A DNA stretch of 64,000 nucleotides from Nothopassalora personata (taxonomy: Eukaryota; Ascomycota; Dothideomycetes; Mycosphaerellales; Mycosphaerellaceae). Below the pieces are notes generated by a model that worked only from the letters and a program-made list of their open reading frames with translations, did no database searches and was not told the origin of the DNA. Every line of letters begins with the position of its first letter. Positions within the stretch are counted from its first letter, which is position 1. Made by a program: the position numbers and the translations under genes. The stretch is taken from contig CM066295.1 in the NCBI GenBank assembly GCA_033816765.1, forward strand, positions 2,046,001 through 2,110,000, written 5' to 3'. This document shows, piece by piece, positions 1 to 9,899 of the stretch.

Positions 1-900
1 AAACTTGACTAGGGACACTTTATTAGGGACAACCTTACTAAGATAGGGATAAACTATAAGAAGGCAGCACCTATACACTTACCTATAGATAGCTATAAGG
101 CTCTTAAACCTTTAAGCTATATAGATAAGAGGTATAACAAGGCAGAGTACTAGAGTATTAATAGTACATAGATATAGCTAGTAACAATTACAAGGCTAGA
201 CATTGCTTTTGCCCTAGGAAGGATAAGCTCATTTGTAAGTAACCTATCTACCTACTATATAAAGGCTTTAAAGAAGATTATAAGATATCTAAGGTCATAT
301 CCTAATCTTAGCCTTGTCTTCTCTAGGCATAGAGAAGGATGCCTAGTTAGATACTGTAACTCTAATTATGCAATAGACAAAGTAGACAGAGTCTCTATCC
401 TTAGGTATGTCTTCTTCCTCTATAGGGCACTAGTTTCCTAGATGAGCAAGAAGCAAAAGTCTATAGTAACATCTACAATAGAAGCTAAATACATAGCTAT
501 AAATGTATATGCAAAGCAATCCCAATTCCTAGCTTCACTACTAAGGGAGATAGACTGTCTAGAGTTAGTAGGAGACTGTTCCTATTAACTAAGGATTACT
601 AGAAACTAGGAGACTATGTTAAGCTTAAGACTAGTCTAATTAAGAGGTAACAACTAAGCTACCCTTACCCTAGTAAAGGATGTATATATTCACAATAAGT
701 TAAAGCATATTGACATTGCCTACAATGCTGTTAGGAAACTTTAGTAGAGAAGGCTTATTACTGTTAAGTATACCCTAACATCTAAGATAGTTGCAGATAG
801 GTTCATAAAGCTAAAGACTAGTCTACACTTCTAGAGGTTTGTAAGCTAGCTCAACCTGTTATAGAGGTCTAAATACTACTAACAGGAGAAGAGTAGACTA
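1..900 (+). mobile_element. RIP-degraded Copia (Ty1) retrotransposon, 3' part of pol
   Basis: A broken reading frame encodes the end of a Copia reverse transcriptase and its RNase H. It shows a TRLDIAFALGR-like stretch near 190-230, an SKKQKSIVTSTIEAKYIA-like RNase H core near 440-500 with a TAG where the family has Trp, and a KHIDIAYNAV-like segment near 695-730. The frame is interrupted by many TAG codons at Gln or Trp positions. This is the signature of C-to-T change at CpA on either strand (RIP in ascomycetes). The 5' part of the element lies outside the window. It cannot be functional. Confidence 0.85.
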
Positions 901-944
901 TAACCTCCTATATAAGATAAGTAGGAGTATTAAGATGTAGCATC

Positions 945-1195
945 TTAAGGGGAGCTAACAGTTAGGTTATGATCTAATAGCCTAAGGCATCTACGATAAC
1001 TTAGCTTGTCGGAAGACACCTTCTCTCCCCTTTAGCTTAGATAGACATCTAACACAATTAACACATTGGTTCCTAATATATTGCTGCATGCCCTGTAGCT
1101 ATTAGCTAGTTGAAGATTAATCTCTTACTCTACTCCGCTGCTAACTACGTATCCTGTTAGGTCTTAACTTAACACTTACTAACAATCCTAGGACG
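945..1195 (+). repeat. Possible polypurine tract and 3' LTR of the Copia element
   Basis: Directly after the Copia RNase H end lies a purine run (AAGGGGAG near 949-956), as expected at a polypurine tract. It is followed by CTAACAGTTAG. A candidate LTR end, ACTAACA, occurs near 1185-1190. LTR ends are usually TG...CA, but RIP has altered the sequence and no second LTR copy is available in the window, so the borders are guesses. Confidence 0.35.
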
Positions 1196-1639
1196 TCCGT
1201 AGGCCCGTAAGGTACGGCTTACTACCCGTAACTGCGATAATAGTTTATAGGAGGGGACTATCGCTAGCCGTAAAGGTAAAAGTGTTATGTTTACTACCCT
1301 AGTTAGCTCGGACAGGTACAAGACCCTTTAAGAACTGTTAAAAGCGTCGAAAAATAGAAGGGTAGGTTAAGTTACGGCGCTTAACCTACCGATTTGCTAA
1401 AGCCGGATTTAATAAAATTAGTAAGGTTCTCGCACTATCTCGGAGAAACCTCGGACTTTAATTTACCGGTCCCGGGACCGGTAAATAGCTATAGTAAGGA
1501 AAACGGGTACGACTACGATACGACGCATCTATAGGAACCCGGTAAGGCTCTAACACCTAGTAACCATTTAGCTCACTTATTAGGATTGCTTAGGAGTACT
1601 AGAATAAAGAAACGAGTTATAGAAATTAGAATAGGCGCG
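1196..1639. other. RIP-mutated sequence, no gene
   Basis: CpA and TpG are almost absent while CpG, TpA and TAG are common, as in the flanking elements. It includes short self-complementary runs such as ACCGGTCCCGGGACCGGT near 1463-1480. It probably belongs to the 5' part (LTR or gag) of the Gypsy element that follows. No frame is open. Confidence 0.5.
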
Positions 1640-3200
1640 TTTAAGGGAGATTCTATTACTAACGTTTATTTAGTTTAAGGGGATTAGCCCTCCGAGATCC
1701 TAAGGTAATCTACATTAAATGCTTAGGCACGGAAGCAATAAGTAGGCTAATATATAGCTAACATTAGGATGCCGTAGGTCTTTACGATATATAAGCGTAA
1801 GGCGGATAAGAAGAAGCTAGTAGACGCGAGCGTTCACGAGCGCCTAGAATCACGAGTTAAGGGAGATATAGAATAGAAGCGTAGGGCGCTATACCTAGAG
1901 TCTAAGATACCTAAAGGACAAGGTCCGTTTAACGGGAAGTACTTAACTAAGAAATTCTTAAGTATTAAGCGAGGTAGCCGGATTACTCTAGAACGACTTA
2001 CCTTAATTAAGGTTAGTATTAAGCTATTACTAATAGAAAGGGCCTTATTCGATAAGATGCTCTACAACCGGGAGGTAGTCCTCGCTTAGGATTTTAGTTA
2101 TATAAGGCAAATTAGATACGACGTTATACTACCTTAGAAGATTAACACGGTCCCTTATAGACTATAGTAGGCACGCCCTATCCGGTTGCACCTAAGTCTT
2201 AGGGCAATTGTTAAGCGTATAATTAGAGCCCGGATTAAGAACAATATCCTAGAATACTTATAAGGGGCATATTCTAATAACTAGTTCCTAGTCGTAAAGA
2301 AGGTTAATGCCTCTAGAAGCGATGTGCTATATCGGTTAATTAACTTAGCTATACTCCTAAATAAGGTTACTATGCACGATACTAACATTCCACCGGACAC
2401 GGATAGCTTCTTAGAGGATTTTACCGGGTGCCGAGTTACTTTACTTATAGACCTGTTTTTAGGTTATAATTAGATTACTTTAGATAAGTCCTACCGGGAC
2501 TTAATAGCCTTTATAACCCCTCTTAGCCTAGTACGTAACACGACTCTACCTTAAGGAGCTACTAATTCAGTTACTTAGTTTGTGCGTACGGTAATAAAGA
2601 TTCTACTTAATTATATCTCGCATTGAGCGAAGCCGTTTCTCGATAACATTAGTATTAAGGGACTAACTAAGGACTATAGAAATGTAGAAGTAGAGCCTAG
2701 GTTAAGGAAATAGGTCGTTAAGCATATTGTTTCCCTAGATCTAGTTCTTACTAACCTAGAGAGAGCTAGTACGGTAGTTACTAGAGATAAATTCTAATAG
2801 TTATACGAGAAGCTTAAGATTGTTAGGTACGTTACTAGCCCGGATAGTCGCTATCCTAACCTAAAGATTATAGCTAAGATCCTAGATTAGCCTACGCCTA
2901 CCTATATTAAGGAGGTCCGTACCTATATAGGGCTATGTATGTACTTCCGGATATAGATCCCCTAGTTTGTTATTATTGCTCGACTAATGTATAAGCTACT
3001 GAAGAAAGACGCCGAGTTTACCTAGATAGAAAATAAGCAGTTCTTAAAAGAAGAGGTTACTAGATATCTTATATAGGCTCTAGCCTTAGTTACCCTCTAC
3101 TACTTACCTAGTGCTAGATCTATCTTTATCTTAGTTAATACTAGCGGTACTAGATAGGGATGTATCGTTTCTTAAGAATTAATAGATAGTACCCGACGGG
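1640..3200 (+). mobile_element. RIP-degraded Gypsy (Ty3) retrotransposon, pol fragment with RT and start of RNase H
   Basis: A stop-riddled frame still reads as a fungal Gypsy polymerase. A basic leader lies near 1800-1950, then the RT entry region with IKTVP-like wording near 2130. RLIN is near 2334, a LIDLF-like palm strand near 2444, and a TTLP-GATNS motif near 2540-2570. The catalytic palm box near 2640 now reads FLDNISIKG, with Asn where the family has the second Asp, and tether/RNase H sequence runs to about 3180. Q and W codons are replaced by TAG throughout. The element stops abruptly at about 3200, where Copia-type sequence begins, so it was interrupted or rearranged. It is inactive. 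Confidence 0.8.
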
Positions 3201-3400
3201 AAGAATAAAGATAGATTAGCATTAAAAGGGCTTACTACTCTTATATTTGCTAAGTTAAGAACTAATATAGTTAGATAGTATTAAAGACTTAGGCATATTA
3301 GAAGTATACTACTTAATACTATAAAAGAAGCAGTTAAGGTATTACGAGTAAACGACGTATACACTAAAGTTCTATAAAGTTTATAATAAGTTTGATATAG
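3201..3400 (+). mobile_element. Copia GAG-pre-integrase fragment (left arm of a palindrome)
   Basis: This piece reads, in a frame with TAG stops, like the GAG-pre-integrase domain of Copia elements: a QRLRHIR segment near 3278-3300 corresponds to the usual WHxRLGH motif. It abuts Gypsy RNase H with no spacer and is a near-identical inverted copy of 3702-3900. It is a partial copy, not an element of its own. Confidence 0.65.
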
Positions 3401-3900
3401 AAGAAAGGGGAAGTTATACGCTATCCGAAGAAAAGGTATCGGAAAGTAATCCGAACGCATAGGCGTAGCCTATACTAAGAAACAGGGGCCCGCCCCTTAT
3501 ACTACCTATAAGGGCAGCCTATAGCTAACCCTTATATATAATACGGCTATGCCCGGCTTAGCATGCCGTACGTAACGCGTATACGTACACTAGGAGACGC
3601 GTATAGCGTCGATAGAAGAAAGTAAGCTTTAGTTTATCTACGATTAGAAGATCGTAGGCGTACTATACATTACGATATCCCCTTATAGTCTTACGGCCCT
3701 TATAATCGAACTTATTACAAACTTTATAGAACTTTAGTATATACGTCGTTTACTCGTAATACCTTAACTGCTTCTTTTATAGTATTAAGTAGTATACTTC
3801 TAATATGCCTAAGTCTTTAATACTATCTAACTATGTTAGTTCTTAACTTAGTAAATATAAGAGTAGTAAGTCCTTTTAATGCTAATCTATCTTTATTCTT
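3201..3900. repeat. Long inverted repeat, arms about 180-200 bp with a 300-340-bp spacer
   Basis: The reverse complement of 3721-3900 matches 3201-3380 with only about four differences, all transitions. Similarity fades over the next 20 bases. The arms enclose 3381-3720, which is richer in CG and contains several short palindromic stretches (for example around 3490-3545 and 3570-3605) and a TATATAAT near 3535-3543. The spacer may contain LTR or untranslated sequence of the Copia element, but I cannot prove it. The arrangement could fold into a cruciform or give hairpin RNA. Confidence 0.9.
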
Positions 3901-5500
3901 CCTAGAGCCCCTCTTTACCCTAAGGTTCCTAAAGACAATAATATTCTTTATTATCTTAATATAGCCTATAGGCTTGTCCTTCTAGAATAGTATCTTAGAT
4001 AGTCTATCTAGGTAAACTCTATATTTCTTATATAGGAGTTCTATAGAGATTAGTGTTATATCTAACTCTAGAGAGTAAAGTATATTACGAAGGAGGAGGG
4101 TAGTCTCTTAACTAAGATAGTTCTTTATAACCTATTCTAATTCTCCTTTAGTTATAAGGGATCCTTACCTAACGGCCTATAAGAAGTATATAGGCCTAAG
4201 TCTTAGTCTAATATTTTAAAGGTCTATAAGATTATTATAGATATAGAAGAATATACCTATATTATAGACTTTGTCTATTAATATTAGGTTTAATATAGTA
4301 GCTACTGCCCTTTCTATATATATTAGTTATATAACTATAATAGCTACTCTAGACCTCCTATATAGTTATCTCTAGTCCCTATTACTATTAGAGCTATACT
4401 CCTAATTAGATAATATGTCTAACTAGTTATTAATTGCTATAGCAATCCTCTTCCTAGAGGACTTACTACCCTTTACCTTCTTTACCCTATCCTTTAGGAT
4501 CTGTCTACCCTTCTTAGACTTATTCCTAGGATTCTTCTCTAGATACTACTTATAGTAGTTCGCGTTAGTATGCTTATCTAAGCACTTTATATACTACTTA
4601 TTATTATTCTTACTTAAGAATGCTCTAATAAAGCTATTGCTAGGCTTATAGGTAGTAGGTACTTACTCCTTCCTAAGAGTTATAAATATTCTCTCTAGGG
4701 TAGTTAATTCTAGGGGATTATTATATCTCTATGTCCTAAGCTATTTAATATAGTTTAGGCCTTTAATAAAGTATAGTCTATAGATACCTTCTAGGAGAAT
4801 AAAGGAGGATTTAAGTATAGACTTATTATCGACTAGGGAAGATCTAATAAACTGCTCTATCGTAGTCTTATAGTTATATACCTATACTTAAAAGTCTTTA
4901 TAGTACTTTAATATATTAGGTCTTATAGTATCTAATTCAATATACTTAACTGCGTTTAGAGTATTATATAGATTAATTATAATAACTAGCTTATATATTA
5001 ACTTAATTAAATTATATAATTTCTTAGCTAACTTGTCTATATCTCTAAAGTTTAGCCTTAATATAGAATCTAATCTAGCTATAATTATACTATAGGCTTA
5101 TATATCCTCTTTCTTCTATTGCTTATAGGCAGCTTTATATCCTATACTACTAGTAATGTCCTAAGGAGCTTTATTCTAGGCAGTAGTCTTATTCTAGGTA
5201 TTCTTAGTTGTATCTTAGGGTTGTTTATAAGCTACCCTATTTAGAGTATACTTTAGATTAACCTAGTCTAGGTTATAGATAATATATCTAACTAGATCCT
5301 TCTCTAGCAATACGCTAATTAGTATAGATTTCTATGCCTAAAACTATACGCCTTTTCTTAGCACCTAGCTATCCTTAGTAGACCTTACTAGGTTACTAGA
5401 GGTATTGTTTCTAAACTCTATATCTAGTCTAGCTCTTTTAGATACTATACTACGGTAATAATGCTTAGTACCGATGTCCTATAGTAGTTCTTAAATCGAT
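3702..5500 (-). mobile_element. RIP-degraded Copia retrotransposon, gag-protease-integrase start
   Basis: Read on the minus strand from about 5450 downwards, the broken frame follows Copia order. It starts with a helical gag region (about 5150-4700). A zinc-knuckle remnant (C..KHT....Y pattern near 4575-4530) and a basic stretch (near 4510-4440) come next, then a protease-like segment (near 4290-4180). The GAG-pre-integrase domain with an RLRHIR motif lies at 3900-3720. It runs into the inverted repeat and has no integrase core or RT. Multiple TAG stops show it is dead. Domain calls rest on weak, mutated similarity. Confidence 0.65.
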
Positions 5501-5735
5501 TAGATAGTTGTCCGTAAAACAAATATTAGGTCGGGTCTACTAGTAAGGTAAGCTAATCCTTAATAGAGCTTCGATAACAATTTAGGTTTTAAATTAAATA
5601 GGTAGAGGAGTACTCGGGCTTATAACCTATTATAAATAGGTATTTAACGAGTATAAGCTTCTAGATTAAAACGATAGGGTAGATTAGTAACCCTTATAAA
5701 TTGCTACACGGTGTAAGACTATCTAGCTACAGAAA
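5501..5735. other. End of the RIP-mutated block
   Basis: Base composition is still CpA/TpG poor. Near 5730-5745 it changes abruptly to ordinary sequence rich in CA and TG, starting with a short TG run at 5749-5758. This marks the edge of the retrotransposon block. Confidence 0.6.
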
Positions 5736-6404
5736 CAGTGTAATATAGTGTGTGTGTGCCAAGTCCTGACTAACACAGCCATTGGTCACCTGATTCACAA
5801 CACCTGCAACGACCACACCCCCCGTTGGTCCATCTCAACAACAAAACACACATACAATCAGCGCCTGTCAGACATTTCCACCCTCCTTCGTGAGACGCAG
5901 GGACACCTGTCGTATAGCATTGATTCACCGCTCGATATGTCATCATCACGTTTGCGATTCGTAGACAATACCATACCGGCCATACCGTTCATGTCTGGGC
6001 ACGAACACCAATGGATCAGCAACGTGCTCTGCCAGTGCTACAACCTGCGCTGCGCAGTTCTGGAAAGAACTGTGACGACTCAATTATTGACGCTCCCGCG
6101 GGTGAATAACTTGAATAACGCAACCGTTGTTAACCATGTGATTTGCTAAACGACGTTTCGCTAACGTCTCTCGAATTGCTTCCGACTCATGACTAGCAAC
6201 CATCTCTTCCACGAGACACAGCAGTGTCGAGTGTAGGTAAATATGAGGTTGGGGTCACACTAGCGCACCACTACTGTCGCTGTCTTACGAGCCAACCTTT
6301 CCGCCAGCGCAGCAGCAGTAGGCCTATAGCTATAATGATGCGCATATCTACTAGCTCTGCCTTACCAGGAGGCTAGTAAGTAGTAGGGGTAGCGAGGTAG
6401 GTAT

Positions 6405-6418
6405 AGAGAGAGAGAGAG
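6405..6418. repeat. AG/GA dinucleotide repeat
   Basis: Seven AG units in a row lie inside the small CA/TG-depleted patch at about 6310-6500. Confidence 0.8.
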
Positions 6419-7059
6419 TACTATCTCGAAGATAAGCCCCTTACTACTCTACCTAGTATACAGACTAAGCTATCTATACCCTTACAGTAGCGATATTATA
6501 GTATGGGTGGATATAAGGTCAGAGACGACACGAGCCCGAGTATCAAGCACCACATCCACGATCTTTGCGTTCCCGCACCTCCAATTGTAGCAACAACCTG
6601 GGGGACATCAATGGCCTGCATGAAGAAACCTGAAATATCTTGGCCGTGTCTTATAGAATTTCTCTTCTCCTGTGCGTCTCTGTGTGTCTCTAAACAGGCG
6701 TCGTTGGCGTGCAAAGGCGCAGAAGTCACGCAGATGCGAGACGTATCTAGACGCTAGTTCTAGAATCTCACATGCCATGTTCTCGCCACCAAGCCAAATG
6801 GCATACCCTATGTACCGCTTGTTCTATCTTGCCCGTGAGACCGAGAACCATTGAAAAGTGCTCTTTGAAGGTGAGTGTCTCCCATTTCATACTCTACACT
6901 ACATCTCGTGTCACCTACAGTTCGTGTGCTCGCCTTTCTGGTCATACTTATCACAAAAGTGTTTCGTCATGCACAAGGGCTGGGCTGGTTACACAGGGTC
7001 ACTACCATTCCGCTCATCGTCACCGCAAGGCCTCGACAGCAGTATCTCTGCGCACCAAG

Positions 7060-7083
7060 CAGCAGCAGCAGCAGCAGCAGCAA
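7060..7083 (+). repeat. CAG trinucleotide microsatellite
   Basis: Seven CAG units are followed by CAA. It lies in a non-coding stretch as far as I can tell. Overlapping short frames through it give poly-Q, poly-S or poly-A and are not credible genes. Confidence 0.85.
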
Positions 7084-7421
7084 CATGGTCCGCCTCTCTT
7101 CAGCTTTGTCTATAGGACAATCCGTTTGTCTAGCTAACAAGCATAAGATCGATAAAAGTCTTTGGACGACCTTTGTTTGACGGCAGCATTGTCTCATAGG
7201 CAGCGGAGTCACGCTCAGTCTATATAACATGGGGGGTTCGCCGCGAGCGGGTTCGCTCGCTACACGCACCACTGTGCATCGATTTCGCTTTCTTGTCCTG
7301 CAAGCGGGACAATATCTGGCGCGAGAAGTAGAAGCACAGATTGTGGGTCACCCACCAGGTCTCTACCACTTTGCTGCCGGCCAGCACGTCTCAACCTCGA
7401 GATCTCAAAGCTCTCACGATC

Positions 7422-8591
7422 ATGCCGGACAACTTTGCAGCAGCACTCAGCGCAGACATGCGACGAGCTCTCAAACAAGAGATCAACACGCTCTCCGATG
7501 CGGCAGTGATCGAATTCAAGCACAACGACCGAGAGAACTACGATGACTTCATGGACCTCGTCAACGACCTACTTGCATTCGAGAATGAGCACGGTGCCAA
7601 GATCTACGAAGACTCGTTCGATGAACAAGTCGTTGTCGCAACTAAACCAAGCCCCGGCGAAACCATTTACGATGTGCGATATAATGGTAGGCCAATATCG
7701 ACCATGTTTGACTCAATGAAAGAGAACAAGGCTGATGCATCAGTCAAGACTTCACGGCGAGTCCACTTCACTTCCACGGCTACTACATTTAGCTTCGACA
7801 ATCCTACATCGTTCGAGCACCGTCCGGAGACTTCGTACCGTTCGGGATCTGCTTTCAGTCGGGCCCCAGATTGTCGGCCTATGTATAGCGCTGGTCGATG
7901 GTCATCCGAGAGGGAGAACGCTCCAACACCGGAACCTAGCCCTGAAGTCAGTCCTAGCTCAAGCGCCGACACAACACCACGGACGAATGAGTTCATGCTC
8001 AGCCTTGACGAACGCTGGGTCCTTGCGATTGCTAACGCCAAGGAGAACCGAGATAAACAGGCCACCTGGCCGATGAACGACTACCAGGAAACAGCTCTCA
8101 GACGCCGAGACGATTCAGAGCGCGCTGCAGCGAAGCAAGCCAAGCGTGAAATGAAAGACAAGTCGAAAATGTTTTTGGACTTCATTGACTCGCTCCCAGA
8201 TCCAGTTGAGACAGACAACGAGACCTTCGACAACACCGCTCCGACTTGGTCCTTCGCCGCTCCCGACGACGACTCCTCTTTCGTCGAAGTGGATCTTGAG
8301 GAGCTTGATGATGAAGCTTTGACAAAAAGTTCTTCCACCTCACGGGAAGACAGTAGTGTCTCTGTCGAGAGACATGCCGAGAGACATGCCGAATTTCTCA
8401 TAAGGGATCGACCTGTCGACGATCGCTCATTCAAGGATTTCCTTGAGCTCAATGATGATCTTTCTGGTGGTATGGGCCATATTCACATCACGGAGTACGT
8501 TCCAGCAGACGCAGAACCGGCCAGAATCCACCTCATCGATGAGCCACCGCGCACGCTGAGGCGTGTGACGAAGAAGATTGCGCCACTCTAG
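7422..8591 (+). CDS. Unknown protein, first member of a local tandem family
   Basis: Function unknown. An uninterrupted 389-aa frame; I chose the ATG at 7422 because family similarity starts just after it, although the frame stays open to 7341. Residues about 5-55 form a helical N-terminal module that aligns with the starts of the 9033 and 9900 proteins (SADMRRAL...NYDDFMDLVNDLLAFENE against TDAQRSEF...EWEAFSELHWQLVNYDEA). It is followed by an RPISTMF motif near 95-101, where the other two have RPLSAI. The rest is acidic and disordered with low-complexity S/T/E runs and a tandem duplication of RHAE near 350-360. There is no signal peptide or membrane segment, so it is probably intracellular. 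A GTATGT lies about 40 bases after the stop and could begin a 3' UTR intron. Confidence 0.7.
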   Translation: MPDNFAAALSADMRRALKQEINTLSDAAVIEFKHNDRENYDDFMDLVNDLLAFENEHGAKIYEDSFDEQVVVATKPSPGETIYDVRYNGRPISTMFDSMKENKADASVKTSRRVHFTSTATTFSFDNPTSFEHRPETSYRSGSAFSRAPDCRPMYSAGRWSSERENAPTPEPSPEVSPSSSADTTPRTNEFMLSLDERWVLAIANAKENRDKQATWPMNDYQETALRRRDDSERAAAKQAKREMKDKSKMFLDFIDSLPDPVETDNETFDNTAPTWSFAAPDDDSSFVEVDLEELDDEALTKSSSTSREDSSVSVERHAERHAEFLIRDRPVDDRSFKDFLELNDDLSGGMGHIHITEYVPADAEPARIHLIDEPPRTLRRVTKKIAPL

Positions 8592-9032
8592 GGGACGAGA
8601 TCACTGGCTGAACCGGGGCTGGTATGTATAAGTAGGCTTTCTGACACTTTGCGACTGAAAGGTAATATAATTGCAAAGTGATCTGCGCATCGTTGTATCC
8701 CCCTTCAGCATCCATATTTTATCGTGTTCTCTACTGACGTACCGCTTCACAAGCCTGCAAAACTTACGATTCTCGCACAATATAGTGACGGGCCGGACGA
8801 CTATATTCGTCAATGCGCTGTGTTCGATCTGCTCAGATAATGTCTTTGTCCTGGCCGATGTTGAAGAAGCACATAGGCAGCACATCCGGTCAGCACTGCC
8901 TCAATATTAGACATCCGACAGCTCTGACACATCCTTCCGGACCACTCAGCCAAAAGGGAAGACATATCCTCAAGAGCACCGCACTTACTGCTTCGACCAC
9001 GACATCACACGCACTCACTTCTCTCAGCAAGT
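8592..9032. other. Intergenic, between tandem family members
   Basis: No gene seen. It holds the 3' UTR of the 7422 gene and the promoter of the 9033 gene. The last 30 bases before the 9033 ATG are pyrimidine-rich (CACTTCTCTCAGC), common upstream of fungal starts. Confidence 0.5.
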
Positions 9033-9437
9033 ATGACAGTCCCGTCCAACTTCGTCGCCAGCCAGACTGACGTTCAGCGCGCAGACCTTCGCAGGATGTT
9101 CGCCCAAAAGGGCAAAGGCTACGAGAAAGAGCTCTACGTGCGGGACCGTCATTCCTACCACGTCTTTCGGGCTATGTACTGGCAGCTTACGATCTATGAT
9201 GAGAAGAACGACTTTCGCGCGGAGCCACAGCCCAAGTCGCAACCGCCAACATCCTTGCTATCTCCTTACCCTGGTCGAGAACGGCCGCTCTCTGCGATTA
9301 GTGAAGCGTCTGTTGAGACTGCAATGAGTGACCGGTCCAACTGGTCGGATGGAATGGCCGATGATACGACTTTAGTAAACTCGCACACTTTCTCCGAGAT
9401 TGATGGGGAGTTCCCACCTGCACCAAGGACCGACTGA
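9033..9437 (+). CDS. Unknown small protein, second member of the tandem family
   Basis: A 134-aa frame from an ATG in good context. Residues about 9-58 (ASQTDVQRADLRRMF...VFRAMYWQLTIYDEKND) align over their length with the 9900 protein and more weakly with the 7422 protein. A linker then leads to RERPLSAISE at about 80-89. The C-terminus is short and acidic. There is no secretion signal and no known domain. It is much shorter than its neighbours, so a C-terminal exon may be missed: GGTACGTGA about 60 bases after the stop could be a splice donor. Function unknown. Confidence 0.65.
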   Translation: MTVPSNFVASQTDVQRADLRRMFAQKGKGYEKELYVRDRHSYHVFRAMYWQLTIYDEKNDFRAEPQPKSQPPTSLLSPYPGRERPLSAISEASVETAMSDRSNWSDGMADDTTLVNSHTFSEIDGEFPPAPRTD

Positions 9438-9899
9438 TTGTCAAGTTCAGGCTTCATTGCGAAGTACGAACGATGGCATAAAAATAACGGGCACTTAAGG
9501 TACGTGACATGACTTTTTCCGTTACCCAAACACATGCCATTTTCCACTACAATACCGCTCCTACAGGCTCTGTACAGGTAGACGTGCTTTCCGGACTTTT
9601 GCTTGCACGCCTCATCCAGCTGGAGCCAACGTCGCGGAAGTACAAAGCAAGACAAGAATGATCTTTCACTAGACATAGCACATAACGATACACTCTTTGT
9701 CTCTGCACAATGGCCCTTGTGAGCTGACTTTGGGCAGCATATATGCAGACACGATCGGTTCCCAGTCGACGCCGTTCGTCACCAAATCCACTTGCATGCA
9801 ATCTCACTGCCCAAAGGAGATCTCAAGCAGAAGTATTTCCTTACCAAACAACATAGCACTGCAGGTCAGTACTATCAACGCCCCATTCCTGATATCGGG
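9438..9899. other. Intergenic, between tandem family members
   Basis: No gene seen. The frame of the next gene is open back to 9792, but I start it at 9900, so 9792-9899 is either 5' UTR or an N-terminal extension without family similarity. Confidence 0.45.

Larger units (their letters stand above)
5736..7421. other. Gene-poor stretch between the repeat block and the first orphan gene
   Basis: No convincing gene. The longest open frame (5748-6149, +) begins with GTG in a TG repeat and shows no domain. About 6310-6500 is again depleted in CA/TG and looks like a small mutated repeat. Short simple repeats occur (GA at 6405-6418, CAG at 7060-7083). The last part, up to 7421, should contain the promoter and 5' UTR of the 7422 gene. 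Confidence 0.5.

Noticed and set aside
5748..6149. 133-aa plus-strand frame next to the repeat block
   Set aside because: It starts with GTG within a TG repeat, the first ATG is halfway, composition is unremarkable, and there is no domain.
6310..6500. Possible hairpin or promoter element in a CA/TG-poor patch
   Set aside because: Only short partial complementarity between the GTAGTAGGGG and CCCCTTACTAC words; not a convincing structure.
6772..7180. Overlapping short plus-strand frames through the CAG repeat
   Set aside because: All are created by the microsatellite (poly-Q, poly-A or poly-S in different frames) with no supporting start or similarity.
7667..8065. 132-aa minus-strand frame inside the 7422 gene
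   Set aside because: Antisense shadow; the sense frame has family similarity to two neighbours.
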